Of a DNA stretch of 64,000 nucleotides, positions 10,476-23,300 are shown in pieces. The number at the start of each line of letters is the position of its first letter. Position 1 is the stretch's first letter. The notes under the pieces are model-generated. The model saw only the letters and a program-made list of their open reading frames with translations. It ran no database searches and was not told the DNA's origin. The position numbers and the translations under genes are program-made. The stretch is from Phymorhynchus buccinoides (lineage: Eukaryota; Mollusca; Gastropoda; Neogastropoda; Raphitomidae): NCBI GenBank assembly GCA_017654935.2, contig CM065699.1, forward strand, positions 7,273,022-7,337,021, read 5' to 3'.

Positions 10476-10784
10476 AGTATAAAAAAAAGAAAAGATGAAA
10501 ACAATGAAAGTGTTAAATGAATTTGTAGTGACAAACAGTAAGGGTATATAAAAGACAGGCTGATGAAATATTTGATGATTTGACGATGACATTGACTGAC
10601 AATGTTGATAATGGGGATGATGATGATAATGTTTGAGGATAATGATGATGACGATTAGGATGAGTGATGACGATGTTTTGACAGAAAGGATCCTTGCCTG
10701 TACATTGGTGCTGAAAGAACAAAAGTTTTGTTGGTGTGTTCATATGATTGTATATCCTTATTTTATTTTATTTCTTTGTCCTTT

Positions 10785-10890
10785 GACGATCTACGGTCGC
10801 AAAGGAGTATGAATTTGTTCGTGTATGTTTTTTTGGGTTTTTTGTGTGTGTGTTTTTTTTTTTGTCTGTCCCAAGGATATCTCCTGAACC
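10785..10890 (+). repeat. Fragment of a dispersed repeat
   Basis: AAGGAGTATGA, a poly-T/G stretch, and TCTGTCCCAAGGATATCTCC followed by GAACCGCTTG match 62385-62460, so a dispersed family is present here as a short fragment. Confidence 0.6.
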
Positions 10891-11031
10891 GCTTGTTTTG
10901 CCTGTATTCGTTTGTGTTTGTTTTGTTGTATTAAAATGGGATTGCATGAGATTCAAATCAAGATTGTGCTCGTTTCCATCTTTGTCTCACTTTAAATTTC
11001 TCTCTCTCCCTCTGACTCTTATGTGTCGCAC

Positions 11032-11069
<38 letters not shown>

Positions 11070-11189
11070 TGTGTGTGTGTGTCAAGTCAATTCAAAATTT
11101 TATTTCCAGATGGGAACATTGTATAAGCAAAAACATGCTTTTTTTCAACACTCTGTGTGAGTGTGCGTACGTACATGTATTGTTTTAGT

Positions 11190-11287
11190 ATTTGGTATAT
11201 TCTAGTCACAGAGACTTATCTCTTTGAAATTCGGGCTGCTCTCCCACGGAGAGCGCGTCGCCGCAAGCGCAGCGCCTACTCATTTTA
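11190..11287 (-). mobile_element. Truncated SINE (3' end only)
   Basis: TTTGGTATATTCTAGTCACA, GAGACTTATCTCTTTGAAAT and CGCAAGCGCAGCGCCTACTC are the 3' module of the subfamily at 42490-42885. Confidence 0.75.
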
Positions 11288-11734
11288 AAAAAATGTATGT
11301 GTAAATCTTTGTGCATGTGTCTCTCAGTCTGTCTGTATGTATATCTGAGTGTCTGAACATCCTTGAATTCTTGAACTGATGATTATGAAAATTGGCTGAC
11401 CCGTTCCAAACATCCTAAGGCATCCTAAGAGATTGATCATTTGATGCCACATTTTTCATTTCACTTACAGATCCTGATTTAATAACTTTAAAAAGTGACA
11501 ATTAAAAAACATGAAACAAAAAACCCCTTTTTTTTTGCTTTGTGCCCCATTGCAAGTGGTTTAGGGCGGTTGGAGATGATGAATCAAAATGGAGAACATG
11601 AATTTAAAAAAAAAAAAATTTGCTTATAAAAAAGTTTTCAATAATGTCCCAATCTTTCTACCTCTTGGATTGTCATTAAAGAGTTAGACTCATTGGAACT
11701 ACTTGTATATATTTCTTTGTTGATTACTCAGACA

Positions 11735-12010
11735 GTTTACTGTCATATGAGTGCAGATGCATCATGCTGCTGTTAAGTGTTATGCGCCTAAGTAAGAAAT
11801 AGTTAGGCCCAGCATGTCCATCATCGGCAGCTGGAGAAAATCTTCTGCAAGAGTTTCTGGAACCAACGCAGGAGAATGGGCCAGAAAGATAGATGACAGT
11901 AAGCAAAGGGAAAAGGCAGAGTGAAAGAGAGCGACAGATTAGAGGAAGTTACAAGCACAGTTCGAGAAGGTGGGGGAATTATTTGTACGAAAGAACCCCC
12001 CCTCCCCCCC
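11735..12010 (+). mobile_element. Dispersed repeat with AGGAGAATGGGCC module
   Basis: Modules CAGACAGTTTACTGTCAT, AAGAAATAGTTAGGCCCAGC, AGTAAGCAAAGGGAAAAGGC and AGATTAGAGGAAGTTACAAG recur at 43640-44280 (twice, inverted), 47800-47960 and 38180-38330. Confidence 0.75.
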
Positions 12011-12709
12011 TATTCCCACAGTCAAACTTCTGTTTGACTTGCCGCATTGATCTGTGTTTCAAGTCAAGTCAAAATGATCTTTATTGAGGGTTAAAGAATA
12101 AGCTAACAAGGCTTTTTTTCATCCTGCCCTCCAACAAAAATACAAACATCATGAAAATGCATAATAATTACAGGGTGTTTGGAGTCATGTGAACAGGGTA
12201 GTAATGTTAATGAGATGAAAATAAAATACCTTTTGGTTGTATATTATATTCACTTATACATTGTTGATTGAATTCAAGAATTGCGCTTATATAGTTTCTA
12301 TGCAGTATTTTGGCAAGTTTGTATATTAGAAGAACACCCCCACCCCACACCCCTCATGTTTAGGATTCTCAATCTCAAAGTCTGGCTCTTTCAGTTTTAT
12401 GACAATAACCCCAGGCTGATCCTAACCCTATCCCTTTCATGAGAATGGCAGAATGTTGCTTCTCAGTGAAAATGTTCAAAGGGAAAATGTGATGGGGGTT
12501 GACTAATGTACAAATTAGCCTCTTTTTATTTTATCTGATCATGGCGGGCGTGCAATCTAACAAACATTTTTATGACTTTGGGGGGCATTATAGATCAATA
12601 TGTGCCTGTCATTTCCTGTTTGAAAGTGATGAAAATGATTGATTATTTAAATGTGGAGAAGATATGTCGTTTATTGAATAGTGATAAAAAAATGTTTTTG
12701 TGGCATATA

Positions 12710-12812
12710 AGGTATTTGGTACTTTATTGTCACAGAGGCGTCTGTGTGAAATACGGGTTGCTCCCATCTGGAGAGTGCGTCGCAGCCAGAGGCGCGCCAC
12801 CCAATGTGTTTT
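12710..12812 (-). mobile_element. Truncated SINE (3' end only)
   Basis: TATTTGGTACTTTATTGTCA, CAGAGGCGTCTGTGTGAAAT and GCCAGAGGCGCGCCACCCAA match the 3' part of the copy at 3955-4325. Confidence 0.78.
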
Positions 12813-12944
12813 TTTGCATGCAATAAGAGCGTCTGAATCTTTTGTTTATTAAGGTTTTGTTTTCTGAGGGGTGTCATTTTAAAATTGAATTGACAAGATG
12901 TTATATCATTTTGGTTGCATTTTGTGTTAAACAAATGTGAATGG

Positions 12945-12977
12945 ACAGGTGCACACACACATGCACGCACACGCGTG

Positions 12978-13024
<47 letters not shown>
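12945..13024. repeat. CA-rich microsatellite
   Basis: Alternating CA with scattered CG steps, ending in a pure (CA) run from about 12981 to 13024. Confidence 0.95.
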
Positions 13025-13025
<1 letters not shown>

Positions 13026-13366
13026 ATTTGGAAAAATGTGGTTTAAGCGCTGTTAGCTATATCAAAGTATTAGGGAATCCAGAGATGTTTTTAAAATCAG
13101 GATTTACTCTTCTTCTTATTGACCGGGATAGGCTTGGTATGAAGAATCTTGGGTGCTTTTAGCATATCTTTCTGGGTAGTTCATTCTTTTGGTGAATTTT
13201 TGTTGTTGCTTTAATTATTATTATTTTACAATAGAATAATTTACAATGAGAGAGAATGTGTATTCTCAGGGATGCACACATGTCTGAATATGCAAAAAAA
13301 AAGTACAAATTCAGATATGCAGTTTTGTCATCTATTGTTTCTTTGGTAAAGGTCAAGATGTTATGC

Positions 13367-14020
13367 CCCCCCTAGGTATCTTGTCTAGATTTTTATTTTT
13401 CTTTTATTGACTTTCTTAATCATAAAGCTGTATTTTAGGAAATTTTTAGCTAATAGCAATTTTTGGAATACGTTTGAACCCAGACCCTAACCCTTGCCCT
13501 AGATAGAAATCCCTACCCCACTTTTTATAAGCCAAATAAAACGCAACGAACTACATCAACTGTGTTCAATCGTTTTGTGTACTGCAGTACATAGTGGGGG
13601 GTAGGGTTAGGTTTAGGGCTAGGGTTAGGTTTAGTATTCCAAAAAGGTTATTAGCTTGTTAATAAGTTCCTAAAATACAGCTTTATGTATGCTGGTAAGA
13701 AAGGCAAAAACGGAAAAAAGAATTAACCGAGAAATGCAGGGGGGGTGGCACATCTTTACCTTTGCCGTTTCTTTGTTGCTGAATCTATATCATTATGCAA
13801 AGAAAAGGTATGTTGTCTAGATTTTTCTGTTTCTTTTAATGACGATTTTAATCATATTGATATGCAAAATGTAAGTGGTAGCAATAGCAATAATATGCAA
13901 GACGTTTGAACCCAGATGCGCTTGTTTATTTAGATAGAAATCTTTTTGCCACTTTTTATATGCCAAATAAAATTGATATATTGTGCATGTTTTCTACATC
14001 CAATGCTGCTCAATCGTTTT
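13367..14020. repeat. Segmental duplication plus foldback
   Basis: 13378-13575 and 13806-14020 are diverged direct copies (GTCTAGATTTTT, GTTTGAACCCAGA, GCCAAATAAAA, CAATCGTTTTGT). Within the first, 13400-13500 and 13585-13690 are inverted copies of each other (AAAGCTGTATTTTAGGAA against TTCCTAAAATACAGCTTT). Short TAACCC/GGGTTA runs occur in the loop but no telomeric array. Confidence 0.7.
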
Positions 14021-16497
14021 GTTTCACTTTGGGTTTTTCTTTCCAGTATGTGTGTCTTTGTCTGTGTGGCTGGGCAAGGTTTTTCATTTTAATTGTGCAA
14101 TGTAACTTGTTAATAAGAACATACACACACACGCAGGCATGTATGCGCGCATGCACGCACTCACACACACATCTGTTGAAGGCACAACTGGGGTATTTAA
14201 GAGCCGATCCCAGGAATCGGGTAGTCAGTCGTGAGTGGGAGAGAGAGAGAGAGAAACAAGATTTTTTACACTCCTAGCTGCGGGCTTTCGCCTAAACCAG
14301 CTTAGTTTTTCCCTCCTTTTGCGTTTGAAAAGGGATGCTTTCGCTGCGAGTTGCCAAGCACTGGGTAAACTGACATTTTTAGCCTACTGCTTGCTTATAT
14401 AGTGCCGCGCTGGCTTTAATACATGTATTAACACACACAGAGACACACACACCACTAGATAGTATGCCTAGGTACTCACTAATGCCTGGTGATTGTATTG
14501 TTCACAAAGTTATTGTCGATCTGGTTGATTTCTGAAAGGGGTGTTTTACATCCATTTCTCCCTACACTTTATTTGCTTGTTTTTGTTTGTTGCTCAAAGG
14601 TGTTCAAACATTTCCTTTAGTGAGTATTTTGCCATCAGTGAAAATGGTTCATCATTCTGCTATTAGTTTATATCACATTTGTGCTGAAGTTATGCTTAGC
14701 TTGCCTGTGTTTTCAGACGATTTATCATGTATTGTCTAGGGACTTTGCTGTGCGTATTTGTGGGGTTTTGTTTATTTTTTTACTGGGTTTTTTTTTCTTC
14801 TTTGCTGCACAAGCACAAAGTATTGTAATGACAATTTTGATTTTTTAAAATAACTTGTTGCCTCTCTTTCCTTAAACGCTTTATCTGCAAATGTAATAAA
14901 TCTTGAAATTACATGTCTGATTGTGGTAGATTCTAACAGCAATAAGTTGAACAAAATCACTGGGTAATATAACAATGAAATAGGTGAATGAGTGCTAAGA
15001 TGGTTGGCGAAATAACCTGTTTCAATTTCCTAGATGTCAAATTGTTGGAGTTTTATTTTTTCATTACTGCTAATTCTATCTTGAAAGTAGTTACGTCTGT
15101 TAAATGCAACACTTTAAGTAGTTATTTTGTATGATTGGCTTGTATTGCAGAAAATCAAAATGTTATACAGAGTAATTTGATATTTGCTATGTCATGTGAC
15201 TCAACGAGACAGCAGTAGTTTGCTCGCTTATGAATATTTTATTTCAGTTGTTTAAAAAAAAAAGGTGATTTTTGTTGTTGTTTTATTCAAACTGTATTGA
15301 ACTGATTTAAGCTGAATGCACAAAACTGTTTCTATGAAGAATTTGTAAAGTGAATTTTGTATTGCATCATATCGCATTTACATGAGTGAAAGTAGTTCAG
15401 GCATGCTCCTGAAATCAGGATTGAAAAGCTGACAGAAAGGGTCTTCAGGATTGGCCATCTTGTCATCTGGATCAACAGGCTTATAAAATCAAACATTTCT
15501 GCCGACATTGATATAAAACAAGGTGATAGACATGCAGTTCTAACACCACCCCCACCCATCCTGTATACACAGACACACACACATCGCGATCACCACTTCA
15601 GGATTGGGAAGATTCAGAGAACATGAAAACGTGTCATTTTAGGATTGAGAGAATGTTTTACTTTCCCCCATGCATTCATTCTCATCAAGACTCATGATGG
15701 TCAAGTCAACTAAGTTGGCACATGATTCATTCACGTTCAAATAATTTCCCGATTCAAAAGTTTCCTTGACCAAGAAATCAGCACAAAATAGGTGGGAGGA
15801 GGTACAAGAAGATGGAAATAATTACGCTGTTTATATAAAGGGTGGAAATGTTGCTTTGTCAGTCCAGTCTTAACTTTTTTGTACTTACCGGTAGTATAAT
15901 GGTAGTAGAATTTGTGTTTAAAATGACAAGACAACTTAAAGAAATAAAGAGGCTTCAAGTACTAAAGATGATTCGCATGTGTTTTGTTTTTTTCTTTTCA
16001 CAGGATATGTATATCAAAGTTTGGTGCTGATGTTGGTGTGTGTGTGTGTGTGTGTGCGCACGTGCGTGTGTGAACAGTTATGGAGTTTAATTTAAGAACT
16101 GTGTGAGTTTTTCCTCTTTTTTTTGGTATGTCCATGAATTTCTGCATATGCAAATACCACGTGTGCATTCTTTGTATGTAAACAATACATAGTGTGTTGT
16201 TAGTTATCTGTGGATATTTTATATTGAAGGATAACGGTATGACGTTAAAGGTCATGTTTATATTTGACATAGCATGGGTTAGTTACAGTTCATGCATATG
16301 TGTACATGTGTTTGTCTGTGTGTAGTAGCATTGCCTGTTAAGCATTTATGTATATGAAAAGCATCAACAATCCAATCATGACTATGACATGTATATACAG
16401 TTATTTATTTTACATGGAAACACAAATGTTAGGGTTGTTTGTTTTTTCTAATAAAAAGTGTTGTTTGAAATCTGTTAAATTTATGTTTGTAAACTGT
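14021..16497. other. AT-rich intergenic DNA
   Basis: No credible coding frame on either strand. Minor TG tract at 16036-16056 and short CA/GA tracts near 14120-14255. Confidence 0.5.
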
Positions 16498-16714
16498 TTA
16501 ACCCCTTGACTGCCACCAACTTATCACATACTGACCTGATGACATCATCAGACGAAGAGGAATAACCCTGATATGCTGGCTTTTGCTCTAACACAGTCAA
16601 GAGAGTTATATCCCCAGACCATTTTGCCAGATTGGCTCTATCAGTTGTCTTTTTCATGGCATGATTTGCCCAAATGATTTTTTCTTTAATTTTCTCTGGC
16701 AATCAAGGGGTTAA
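16498..16714. mobile_element. TTAA-flanked MITE, second subfamily
   Basis: Element 16502-16710 starts CCCCTTGACTGCCA and ends TGGCAATCAAGGGG (13 of 14 matches as inverted repeats), with TTAA at 16498-16501 and 16711-16714. It is the same terminus type as 959-1198 with a different interior. Confidence 0.82.
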
Positions 16715-17104
16715 AAGCAATAGAGTTTTAGCAGAACATGTTGAGAAATGCGTTGGATGTTGTCATAATTAGAACGAGGCACACAATCCTTTTTGCCATG
16801 GATGTATGCCATTCATAAAGTGAATTTTGGCATATAAAGTTGTCACTGAGAAGTGACATTCTGCCAGTTTTGGGAAAGGGATAGGGTTAGGATCAGCCTA
16901 GTATTATTTTCATAAAACTGAAAGAAGCAGACTTTGAGATTGAGGGTCGTAAACATGAGGAGGGCGACTAAAGTACTTCTTCGCCAAAGCTTTGAAACAT
17001 ATTTGGCATGGCATTGATTATTTGCACTGCATTATTAAATAAACTCTTAAGACATTCTGGATGTAAATAGACTGGTAAAGTTAGCATTCTATTTGTTTTA
17101 GAAT

Positions 17105-17720
17105 TTCATCAAAGTCATGTAAGCCTAGCGTTCTAATGATTCAAGTATCAAGTATATCATCAAATAAAGATAGCATGATTCAATTGATTCTCATGTGTAT
17201 TGTGAAACATGAAAAAGTTATTCTATTCAAAGAATTTCATCACAGTCATGTAAGTCCAGCATTCTATTGAGTCAAGTATATAATCAAATAAAGATAGCAT
17301 TCAATAGGGCATTTGCCGCATGCCGGCGACCTTGAATTTCACTGAGTTGAATTTAGAGAGCTGATTTAGAAAGGTCAGCGTAACTCGGGCAGAACGAACG
17401 CGGGCAAGTTAGTAGTAGTCTTGTATAGAGTTCGATCTCGTGGCAAATGCCCTATTTGATTCTCAAGCGTATTGTGAAACAGGCTAAGAAGTACTTTAGT
17501 CATCCTCCTCATGTTCACGACCCTCAATCTCAAAGTCTGCTTCATTCAGTTGTTTCATGTTTATCGTCAATACTTCAAGTTTATCGTCAAACAATGCTGG
17601 AATCTTAATATAAAGCCAGAATTCAATTGATATATCATTAAAGAAAGCCGGAAATCGATCAATTCAAGTATAATTATTGTTAAAGAACTTGGAACTGGGT
17701 AGTGTTATGTTGTTTCAAGC
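17105..17720. repeat. Degenerate tandem duplications of about 120 bp
   Basis: GAATTTCATCA, AGTCATGTAAG, TCAAGTATATCATCAAATAA recur in order two to three times; copies have diverged and hold the MITE at 17306-17452. Confidence 0.6.
17306..17452. mobile_element. MITE with GGGCATTTGCC ends and TA duplication
   Basis: The ends are GGGCATTTGCC and GGCAAATGCCC with TA on both sides (17304-17305, 17453-17454). The flanks (AAATAAAGATAGCATTCAA and TTGATTCTCA, GTATTGTGAAAC) match the uninterrupted sequence at 17162-17210, giving an internal empty site. Confidence 0.82.
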
Positions 17721-18414
17721 ATATCATCAAATATGTTCATACTATTGATACAATTGTGTTGATTGTACAATATGTTGAATTCCCCTTATAATATAGCAAT
17801 AATGTGTCGTGGGATGTCGTAAAAATTGACATTTTTGCCATTGTCGATTGTTGTTTTCTGATTTTGACATATACTTGTGTGATGTAGGTGCGTGTGTGTT
17901 TCTGATCACATGTGTGTGTGTGCAACGTGTCTGCATGCAAATGTGCATTCATATGTTTGTTTGTGTGCATGTGCGCACAGAGTGTGATGTGTGTACTTGT
18001 AAGTGTGCATTCATGAATGTGTCTGTGCGTTCATGAGTGCATAGTTTGCATTAATGTTTTGTGCGTTTGAGAGAATGTGTGCGCGCGCCCACACTCGTGT
18101 ATGAGTTTTGAAGAGTGTCATAATCATATTTTTCATAGCTGCCATGATTATTTTCTTCTTTTTTTAAAAATATATACCACTACTGGCATAGACTATCTGT
18201 TTGACATGCTTGAAAATGTGTTCACTTCGTCATTGTACATTATGAATATAGAGCCAGTTACCCACTCGCACATGTGCTTTCAGTTTGATATTGTCGGTTT
18301 TGTGAGAGTATTTTGTTTTTGTCCAAGCGAAAAAGAACCGTTTATTTTGTAGAAATGTGGCAACACTTTGTAATAAAGAGTTTATATGGAATTTGGTTTC
18401 GTGTGTGGTTTTTG

Positions 18415-18870
18415 TATGTGTGTGGTGAGGTTTGTGTGTGTAAGAGAGAGGGAGGGTGTGTGTGTGAGGGATGGGAAGAGAATGTGTATGTGTGTGTGTG
18501 ATAGAGAGAGAGGGAGGGAGAGAATGTGTGTGTGTATGTGTGCGTGATGTGTGTGTGCATGCGCGTGATGTGTGTGTGAGAGAGATAGGGAGGGGGAGAA
18601 AATGTGTGTGTGCGTGTGATGTTTGTGTGTGTATGTATGAAAGAGGGAGCGGGAGAGAATGTGTGTATGTGCGTGATGTGTGTATGAGAGGGAGGGGGGG
18701 GGATTTGTGTGTGCGTGATGCTTGTGTGTGTGTGTATGAGAGAGGGAGCGGGAGAGAATGTGTGTGTATATGCATGATGTGTGTGTATGAGAGAGAGAGG
18801 GGGAGAAAACTTGTGTGTGTGCGTGCGTGATGTTTGTGTGTGTGTATGAGAGAGGGAGCGGGAGAGAATG
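18415..18870. repeat. TG/GA compound microsatellite
   Basis: Units of GTGTGTGTG, CGTGATGTGTGTG, TGAGAGAGGGAG and GGGAGAGAATG alternate with an irregular period near 50-60 bp. Confidence 0.85.
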
Positions 18871-18883
18871 TCAGTGTGTCTCT

Positions 18884-19143
18884 AAAGCCGGCGACAGACT
18901 ATGTGACTGCCTCATGTGACTCGATCAGGTCGTGACGTTTCACCTCATTTGCGTACCATGCTGCTCGATCAGTCTGACTACGTCGGGCCCAGTCAGGTGA
19001 CAAGGCCGAATAGGGCGGGTTCTAAATTTCACTGATCGAGTCAGATAGCTTGTGACCTCTTCTGTGCGGGAAACAAAATTTGGTCTACGTCACGACCTGA
19101 TCGAGTCATATGTCTCTGTCTCTATAGTCTGTCTCCAGCTTAA
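18884..19143. mobile_element. MITE with AGACTAT termini
   Basis: Inverted ends AAGCCGGCGACAGACTAT and ATAGTCTGTCTCCAGCTT; inner arms TGACTCGATCAGGTCGTGAC and GTCACGACCTGATCGAGTCA pair over 20 bases. Confidence 0.8.
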
Positions 19144-19199
19144 GGGAGAGAGCAAAGGGATGCATCTGCAAATTGGACTGGGATCAGTGTGATGTGACA

Positions 19200-19690
19200 C
19201 TGTCTATTATGCTCCTGTTTCTATGTGTCTCTATGTGTCCCTGTCTCTATGTGTCCTTGTTGTTGTTTCTATGTGGCCCTGTCATTGTCTATGTGGCCCT
19301 GTCTATGTGTCCTTGTCAGTGTCTCTATGTGTCCCTGTCTCTATGTGTCCCTGTTGTTGTTTCTATGTGGCCCTGTCATTGTCTATGTGGCCCTGTCTCT
19401 ATGTGTCCTTGTCAGTGTCTCTATGTGTCCCTGTCTCTATGTGGCCCTATCATTGTTTCTATGTGGCACTGTCATTGTCTATGTGGCCCTGTCTCTATGT
19501 GTCCTTGTCAGTGTCTATGTGTCCCTGTCTCTATGTGGCACTATCATTGTTTCTATGTGGCACTGTCAGTGTCTCAATGTGTCCCTGTCTCTATGTGTCC
19601 CTGTCATTGTTTCTATGTGTCCCTGTCATTGTTTCTATGTGTCCCTGTCAGTGTCTCTATGTGTCCCTGTTTCTATGTGTCACTGTCATT
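19200..19690. repeat. Minisatellite of 15-16 bp, TCTATGTGTCCCTG type
   Basis: Units such as GTCTCTATGTGTCCCT and GTTTCTATGTGGCCCT. It belongs to the same sequence family as the arrays at 30775-31075, 31545-35635, 48480-49540 and, reversed, 53140-53335. Confidence 0.9.
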
Positions 19691-19699
19691 GTGGTAGTA

Positions 19700-19913
19700 G
19701 GGGAAGACGGGGTAAAAAGCGCATGGGCGGGTAAGAAGCCCACCCCAATTATCTCATGAAATGAAGCAAAGTTCAGTCTCATTTTGCCCATGAGACGAGC
19801 GTTAATGTCTAGCATTCGTCTCATGGGCAAATTTGACTGAAATTTTCTTTATTTCGTGAGATAATTGGGGTGGGCTTCTTACCCGCCCATGCGCTTTTTA
19901 CCCCGTCTTCCCC
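19700..19913. mobile_element. Foldback MITE P, copy 1
   Basis: Ends GGGGAAGACGGGGTAAAAAG and CTTTTTACCCCGTCTTCCCC with TA at both flanks. The arms continue (GGGCGGGTAAGAAGCCCA, ATTATCTCATGAAATGAAGC) so that almost the whole 214 bp is self-complementary. Other copies: 27857-27998 (half), 28917-29130, 41827-42033, 60417-60630. Confidence 0.9.
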
Positions 19914-19994
19914 TAGTAGTAGTAGTAGTGGTGGTTGTAGTCATGCTCATGTCATTGGATTTTTGTTTCATGTTTTTATTCCATTTCTATGATC

Positions 19995-20070
19995 AGTAAA
20001 GCGCCCTGTAGCCTACATAGTAGGATGGGCGCTATGTAAATGTTCCTCATTATTATTATTATTATTAAGA
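19995..20070 (+). mobile_element. LINE 3' tail fragment
   Basis: GTAAAGCGCCCTGTAGCC, GGGCGCTATGTAAATG then (ATT)n is the typical 3' end of CR1-like non-LTR elements; compare GCGCCTTGAGTTTAATTTTA, GTAATGTAAATACTATG before (ATT) at 61443-61515. Confidence 0.6.
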
Positions 20071-20347
20071 AGATTATATTATCATCAGGCATGAAGATTT
20101 TCAGCTTTCAAGCAAATTTCAGTTTGAAGGCCCATAAGGATCTTTGTTAGAATAAAACAAAAAGTTTCCTAACTGAGTAAGAATTATCATACTTCTTATG
20201 GGTGAATGCAAAGTGAACTCACTATATCAGTTCTATTTCTAATGCTGTTTTTAAGGCTTTACTACAAAAAAAGCTTCAGACATTGACGCACGCTTTTCCG
20301 TTGGTTTTCTTTTTTCCACGATTCCTCAATCCCATGCCTGATATGTT

Positions 20348-23300
20348 TGTCCATCCATCTGTATGTCTGTACCAGTGTATGTCTGTATCAGTGTATGTCT
20401 GTATCAGTGTATGTCTGTATCAGTGTATGTCTGTATCAGTGTATGTCTGTATCAGTGTATGTCTGTATCAGTGTATGTCTGTATCAGTGTATGTATGTCT
20501 GTATCAGTGTATGTCTGTATCAGTGTATGTCTGTATCAGTGTATGTCTGTATCAGTGTATGTCTGTATCAGTGTATGTCTGTATCAGTGTATGTCTGTAT
20601 CAGTGTATGTCTGTATCAGTGTATGTCTGTATCAGTGTATGTCTGTATCAGTGTATGTCTGTATCAGTGTATCAGTGTATGTCTGTATCAGTGTATGTCT
20701 GTATCAGTGTATGTCTGTATCAGTGTATGTCTGTATCAGTGTATGTCTGTATCAGTGTATCAGTGTATGTCTGTACCAGTGTGTGTTTGTATCAGTGTAT
20801 GTCTGTATCAGTGTATGTCTGTCAGTGTATGTCTGTATCAGTGTATGTCTGTATCAGTGTATGTCTGTATCAGTGTATCAGTGTATGTCTGTACCAGTGT
20901 GTGTTTGTATCAGTGTATGTCTGTATCAGTGTATGTCTGTATCAGTGTATGTCTGTATCAGTGTATGTCTGTATCAGTGTATGTCTGTATCAGTGTATGT
21001 CTGTACCAGTGTATGTCTGTATCAGTGTATGTCTGTATCAGTGTATGTCTGTATCAGTGTATGTCTGTATCAGTGTATGTGTGTATCAGTGTATGTCTGT
21101 ATCAGTGTATCAGTGTATGTCTGTACCAGTGTGTGTTTGTATCAGTGTATGTCTGTATCAGTGTATGTCTGTACCAGTGTATGTCTGTATCAGTGTATGT
21201 CTGTATCAGTGTATGTCTGTACCAGTGTGTGTTTGTATCAGTGTATGTCTGTATCAGTGTATGTCTGTATCAGTGTATGTCTGTATCAGTGTATGTCTGT
21301 ATCAGTGTATGTCTGTATCAGTGTATCAGTGTATGTCTGTACCAGTGTGTGTTTGTATCAGTGTATGTGTGTATCAGTGTATGTGTGTATCAGTGTATGT
21401 CTGTATCAGTGTATGTCTGTATCAGTGTATGTCTATCAGTGTATGTCTGTATCAGTGTATGTCTGTATCAGTATGTCTGTATCAGTGTATGTGTGTATCA
21501 GTGTATGTGTGTATCAGTGTATGTCTGTATCAGTGTGTGTCTGTATCAGTGTATGTCTGTATCAGTGTATGTCTGTATCAGTGTATGTCTGTATCAGTGT
21601 ATGTCTGTATCAGTGTATGTCTGTATCAGTGTGTGTTTGTATCAGTGTATGTGTGTATCAGTGTATGTCTGTATCAGTGTATGTCTGTATCAGTGTATGT
21701 CTGTATCAGTGTATGTCTGTGTCAGTGTATGTCTGTATCAGTGTATGTCTGTATCAGTGTATGTCTGTATCAGTGTATGTCTGTATCAGTGTATGTCTGT
21801 ATCAGTGTATGTCTGTCTGTATCAGTGTATGTCTGTACCAGTGTATGTCTGTACCAGTGTATGTCTGTATCAGTGTATGTCTGTATCAGTGTATGTCTGT
21901 ATCAGTGTATGTCTGTATCAGTGTATGTCTGTCAGTGTATGTATCAGTGTATGTCTGTACCAGTGTATGTCTGTATCAGTGTATGTCTGTATCAGTGTAT
22001 GTCTGTATCAGTGTATGTCTGTATCAGTGTATGTCTGTATCAGTGTATGTCTGTATGTCTGTATCAGTGTATGTCTGTATCAGTGTATGTCTGTATCAGT
22101 GTATCAGTGTATGTCTGTACCAGTGTGTGTTTGTATCAGTGTATGTGTGTATCAGTGTATGTGTGTATCAGTGTATGTGTGTATCAGTGTATGTCTGTAT
22201 CAGTGTATGTCTGTATCAGTGTATGTCTGTATCAGTGTATGTCTGTATCAGTGTATGTCTGTATCAGTGTATGTCTGTATCAGTGTATGTCTGTATCAGT
22301 GTATGTCTGTATCAGTGTATGTCTGTATCAGTGTATGTCTGTATCAGTGTATGTCTGTATCAGTGTATGTCTGTATCAGTGTATGTCTGTATCAGTGTAT
22401 GTCTGTATCAGTGTATCAGTGTATGTCTGTATCAGTGTATGTCTGTATCAGTGTATGTTTGTATCAGTGTATGTGTGTATCAGTGTATGTCTGTATCAGT
22501 GTATGTCTGTATCAGTGTATGTCTGTATCAGTGTATGTCTGTATCAGTGTATGTCTGTATCAGTGTATGTCTGTATCAGTGTATGTCTGTATCAGTGTAT
22601 GTGTGTATCAGTGTATGTGTGTATCAGTGTATGTCTGTATCAGTGTATGTCTGTATCAGTGTATGTCTGTATCAGTGTATGTCTGTATCAGTGTATGTCT
22701 GTATCAGTGTATGTGTGTATCAGTGTATGTGTGTATCAGTGTATGTGTGTATCAGTGTATGTCTGTATCAGTGTATGTCTGTATCAGTGTATGTCTGTAT
22801 CAGTGTATGTGTGTATCAGTGTATGTGTGTATCAGTGTATGTCTGTATCAGTGTATGTCTGTATCAGTGTATGTCTGTATCAGTGTATGTCTGTATCAGT
22901 GTATGTCTGTATCAGTGTATGTCTGTATCAGTGTATGTGTGTATCAGTGTATGTGTGTATCAGTGTATGTGTGTATCAGTGTATGTCTGTATCAGTGTAT
23001 GTCTGTATCAGTGTATGTCTGTATCAGTGTATGTCTGTATCAGTGTATGTGTGTATCAGTGTATGTGTGTATCAGTGTATGTGTGTATCAGTGTATGTCT
23101 GTATCAGTGTATGTCTGTATCAGTGTATGTCTGTATCAGTGTATGTCTGTATCAGTGTATGTCTGTATCAGTGTATGTCTGTATCAGTGTATGTCTGTAC
23201 CAGTGTGTGTTTGTATCAGTGTATGTCAGTGTATGTGTGTATCAGTGTATGTCTGTATCAGTGTATGTCTGTATCAGTGTATGTCTGTATCAGTGTATGT

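Noticed and set aside
13490..13640. Internal telomeric array
   Set aside because: Only a few irregular TAACCC/GGGTTA hexamers in the loop of a foldback; no tandem run.
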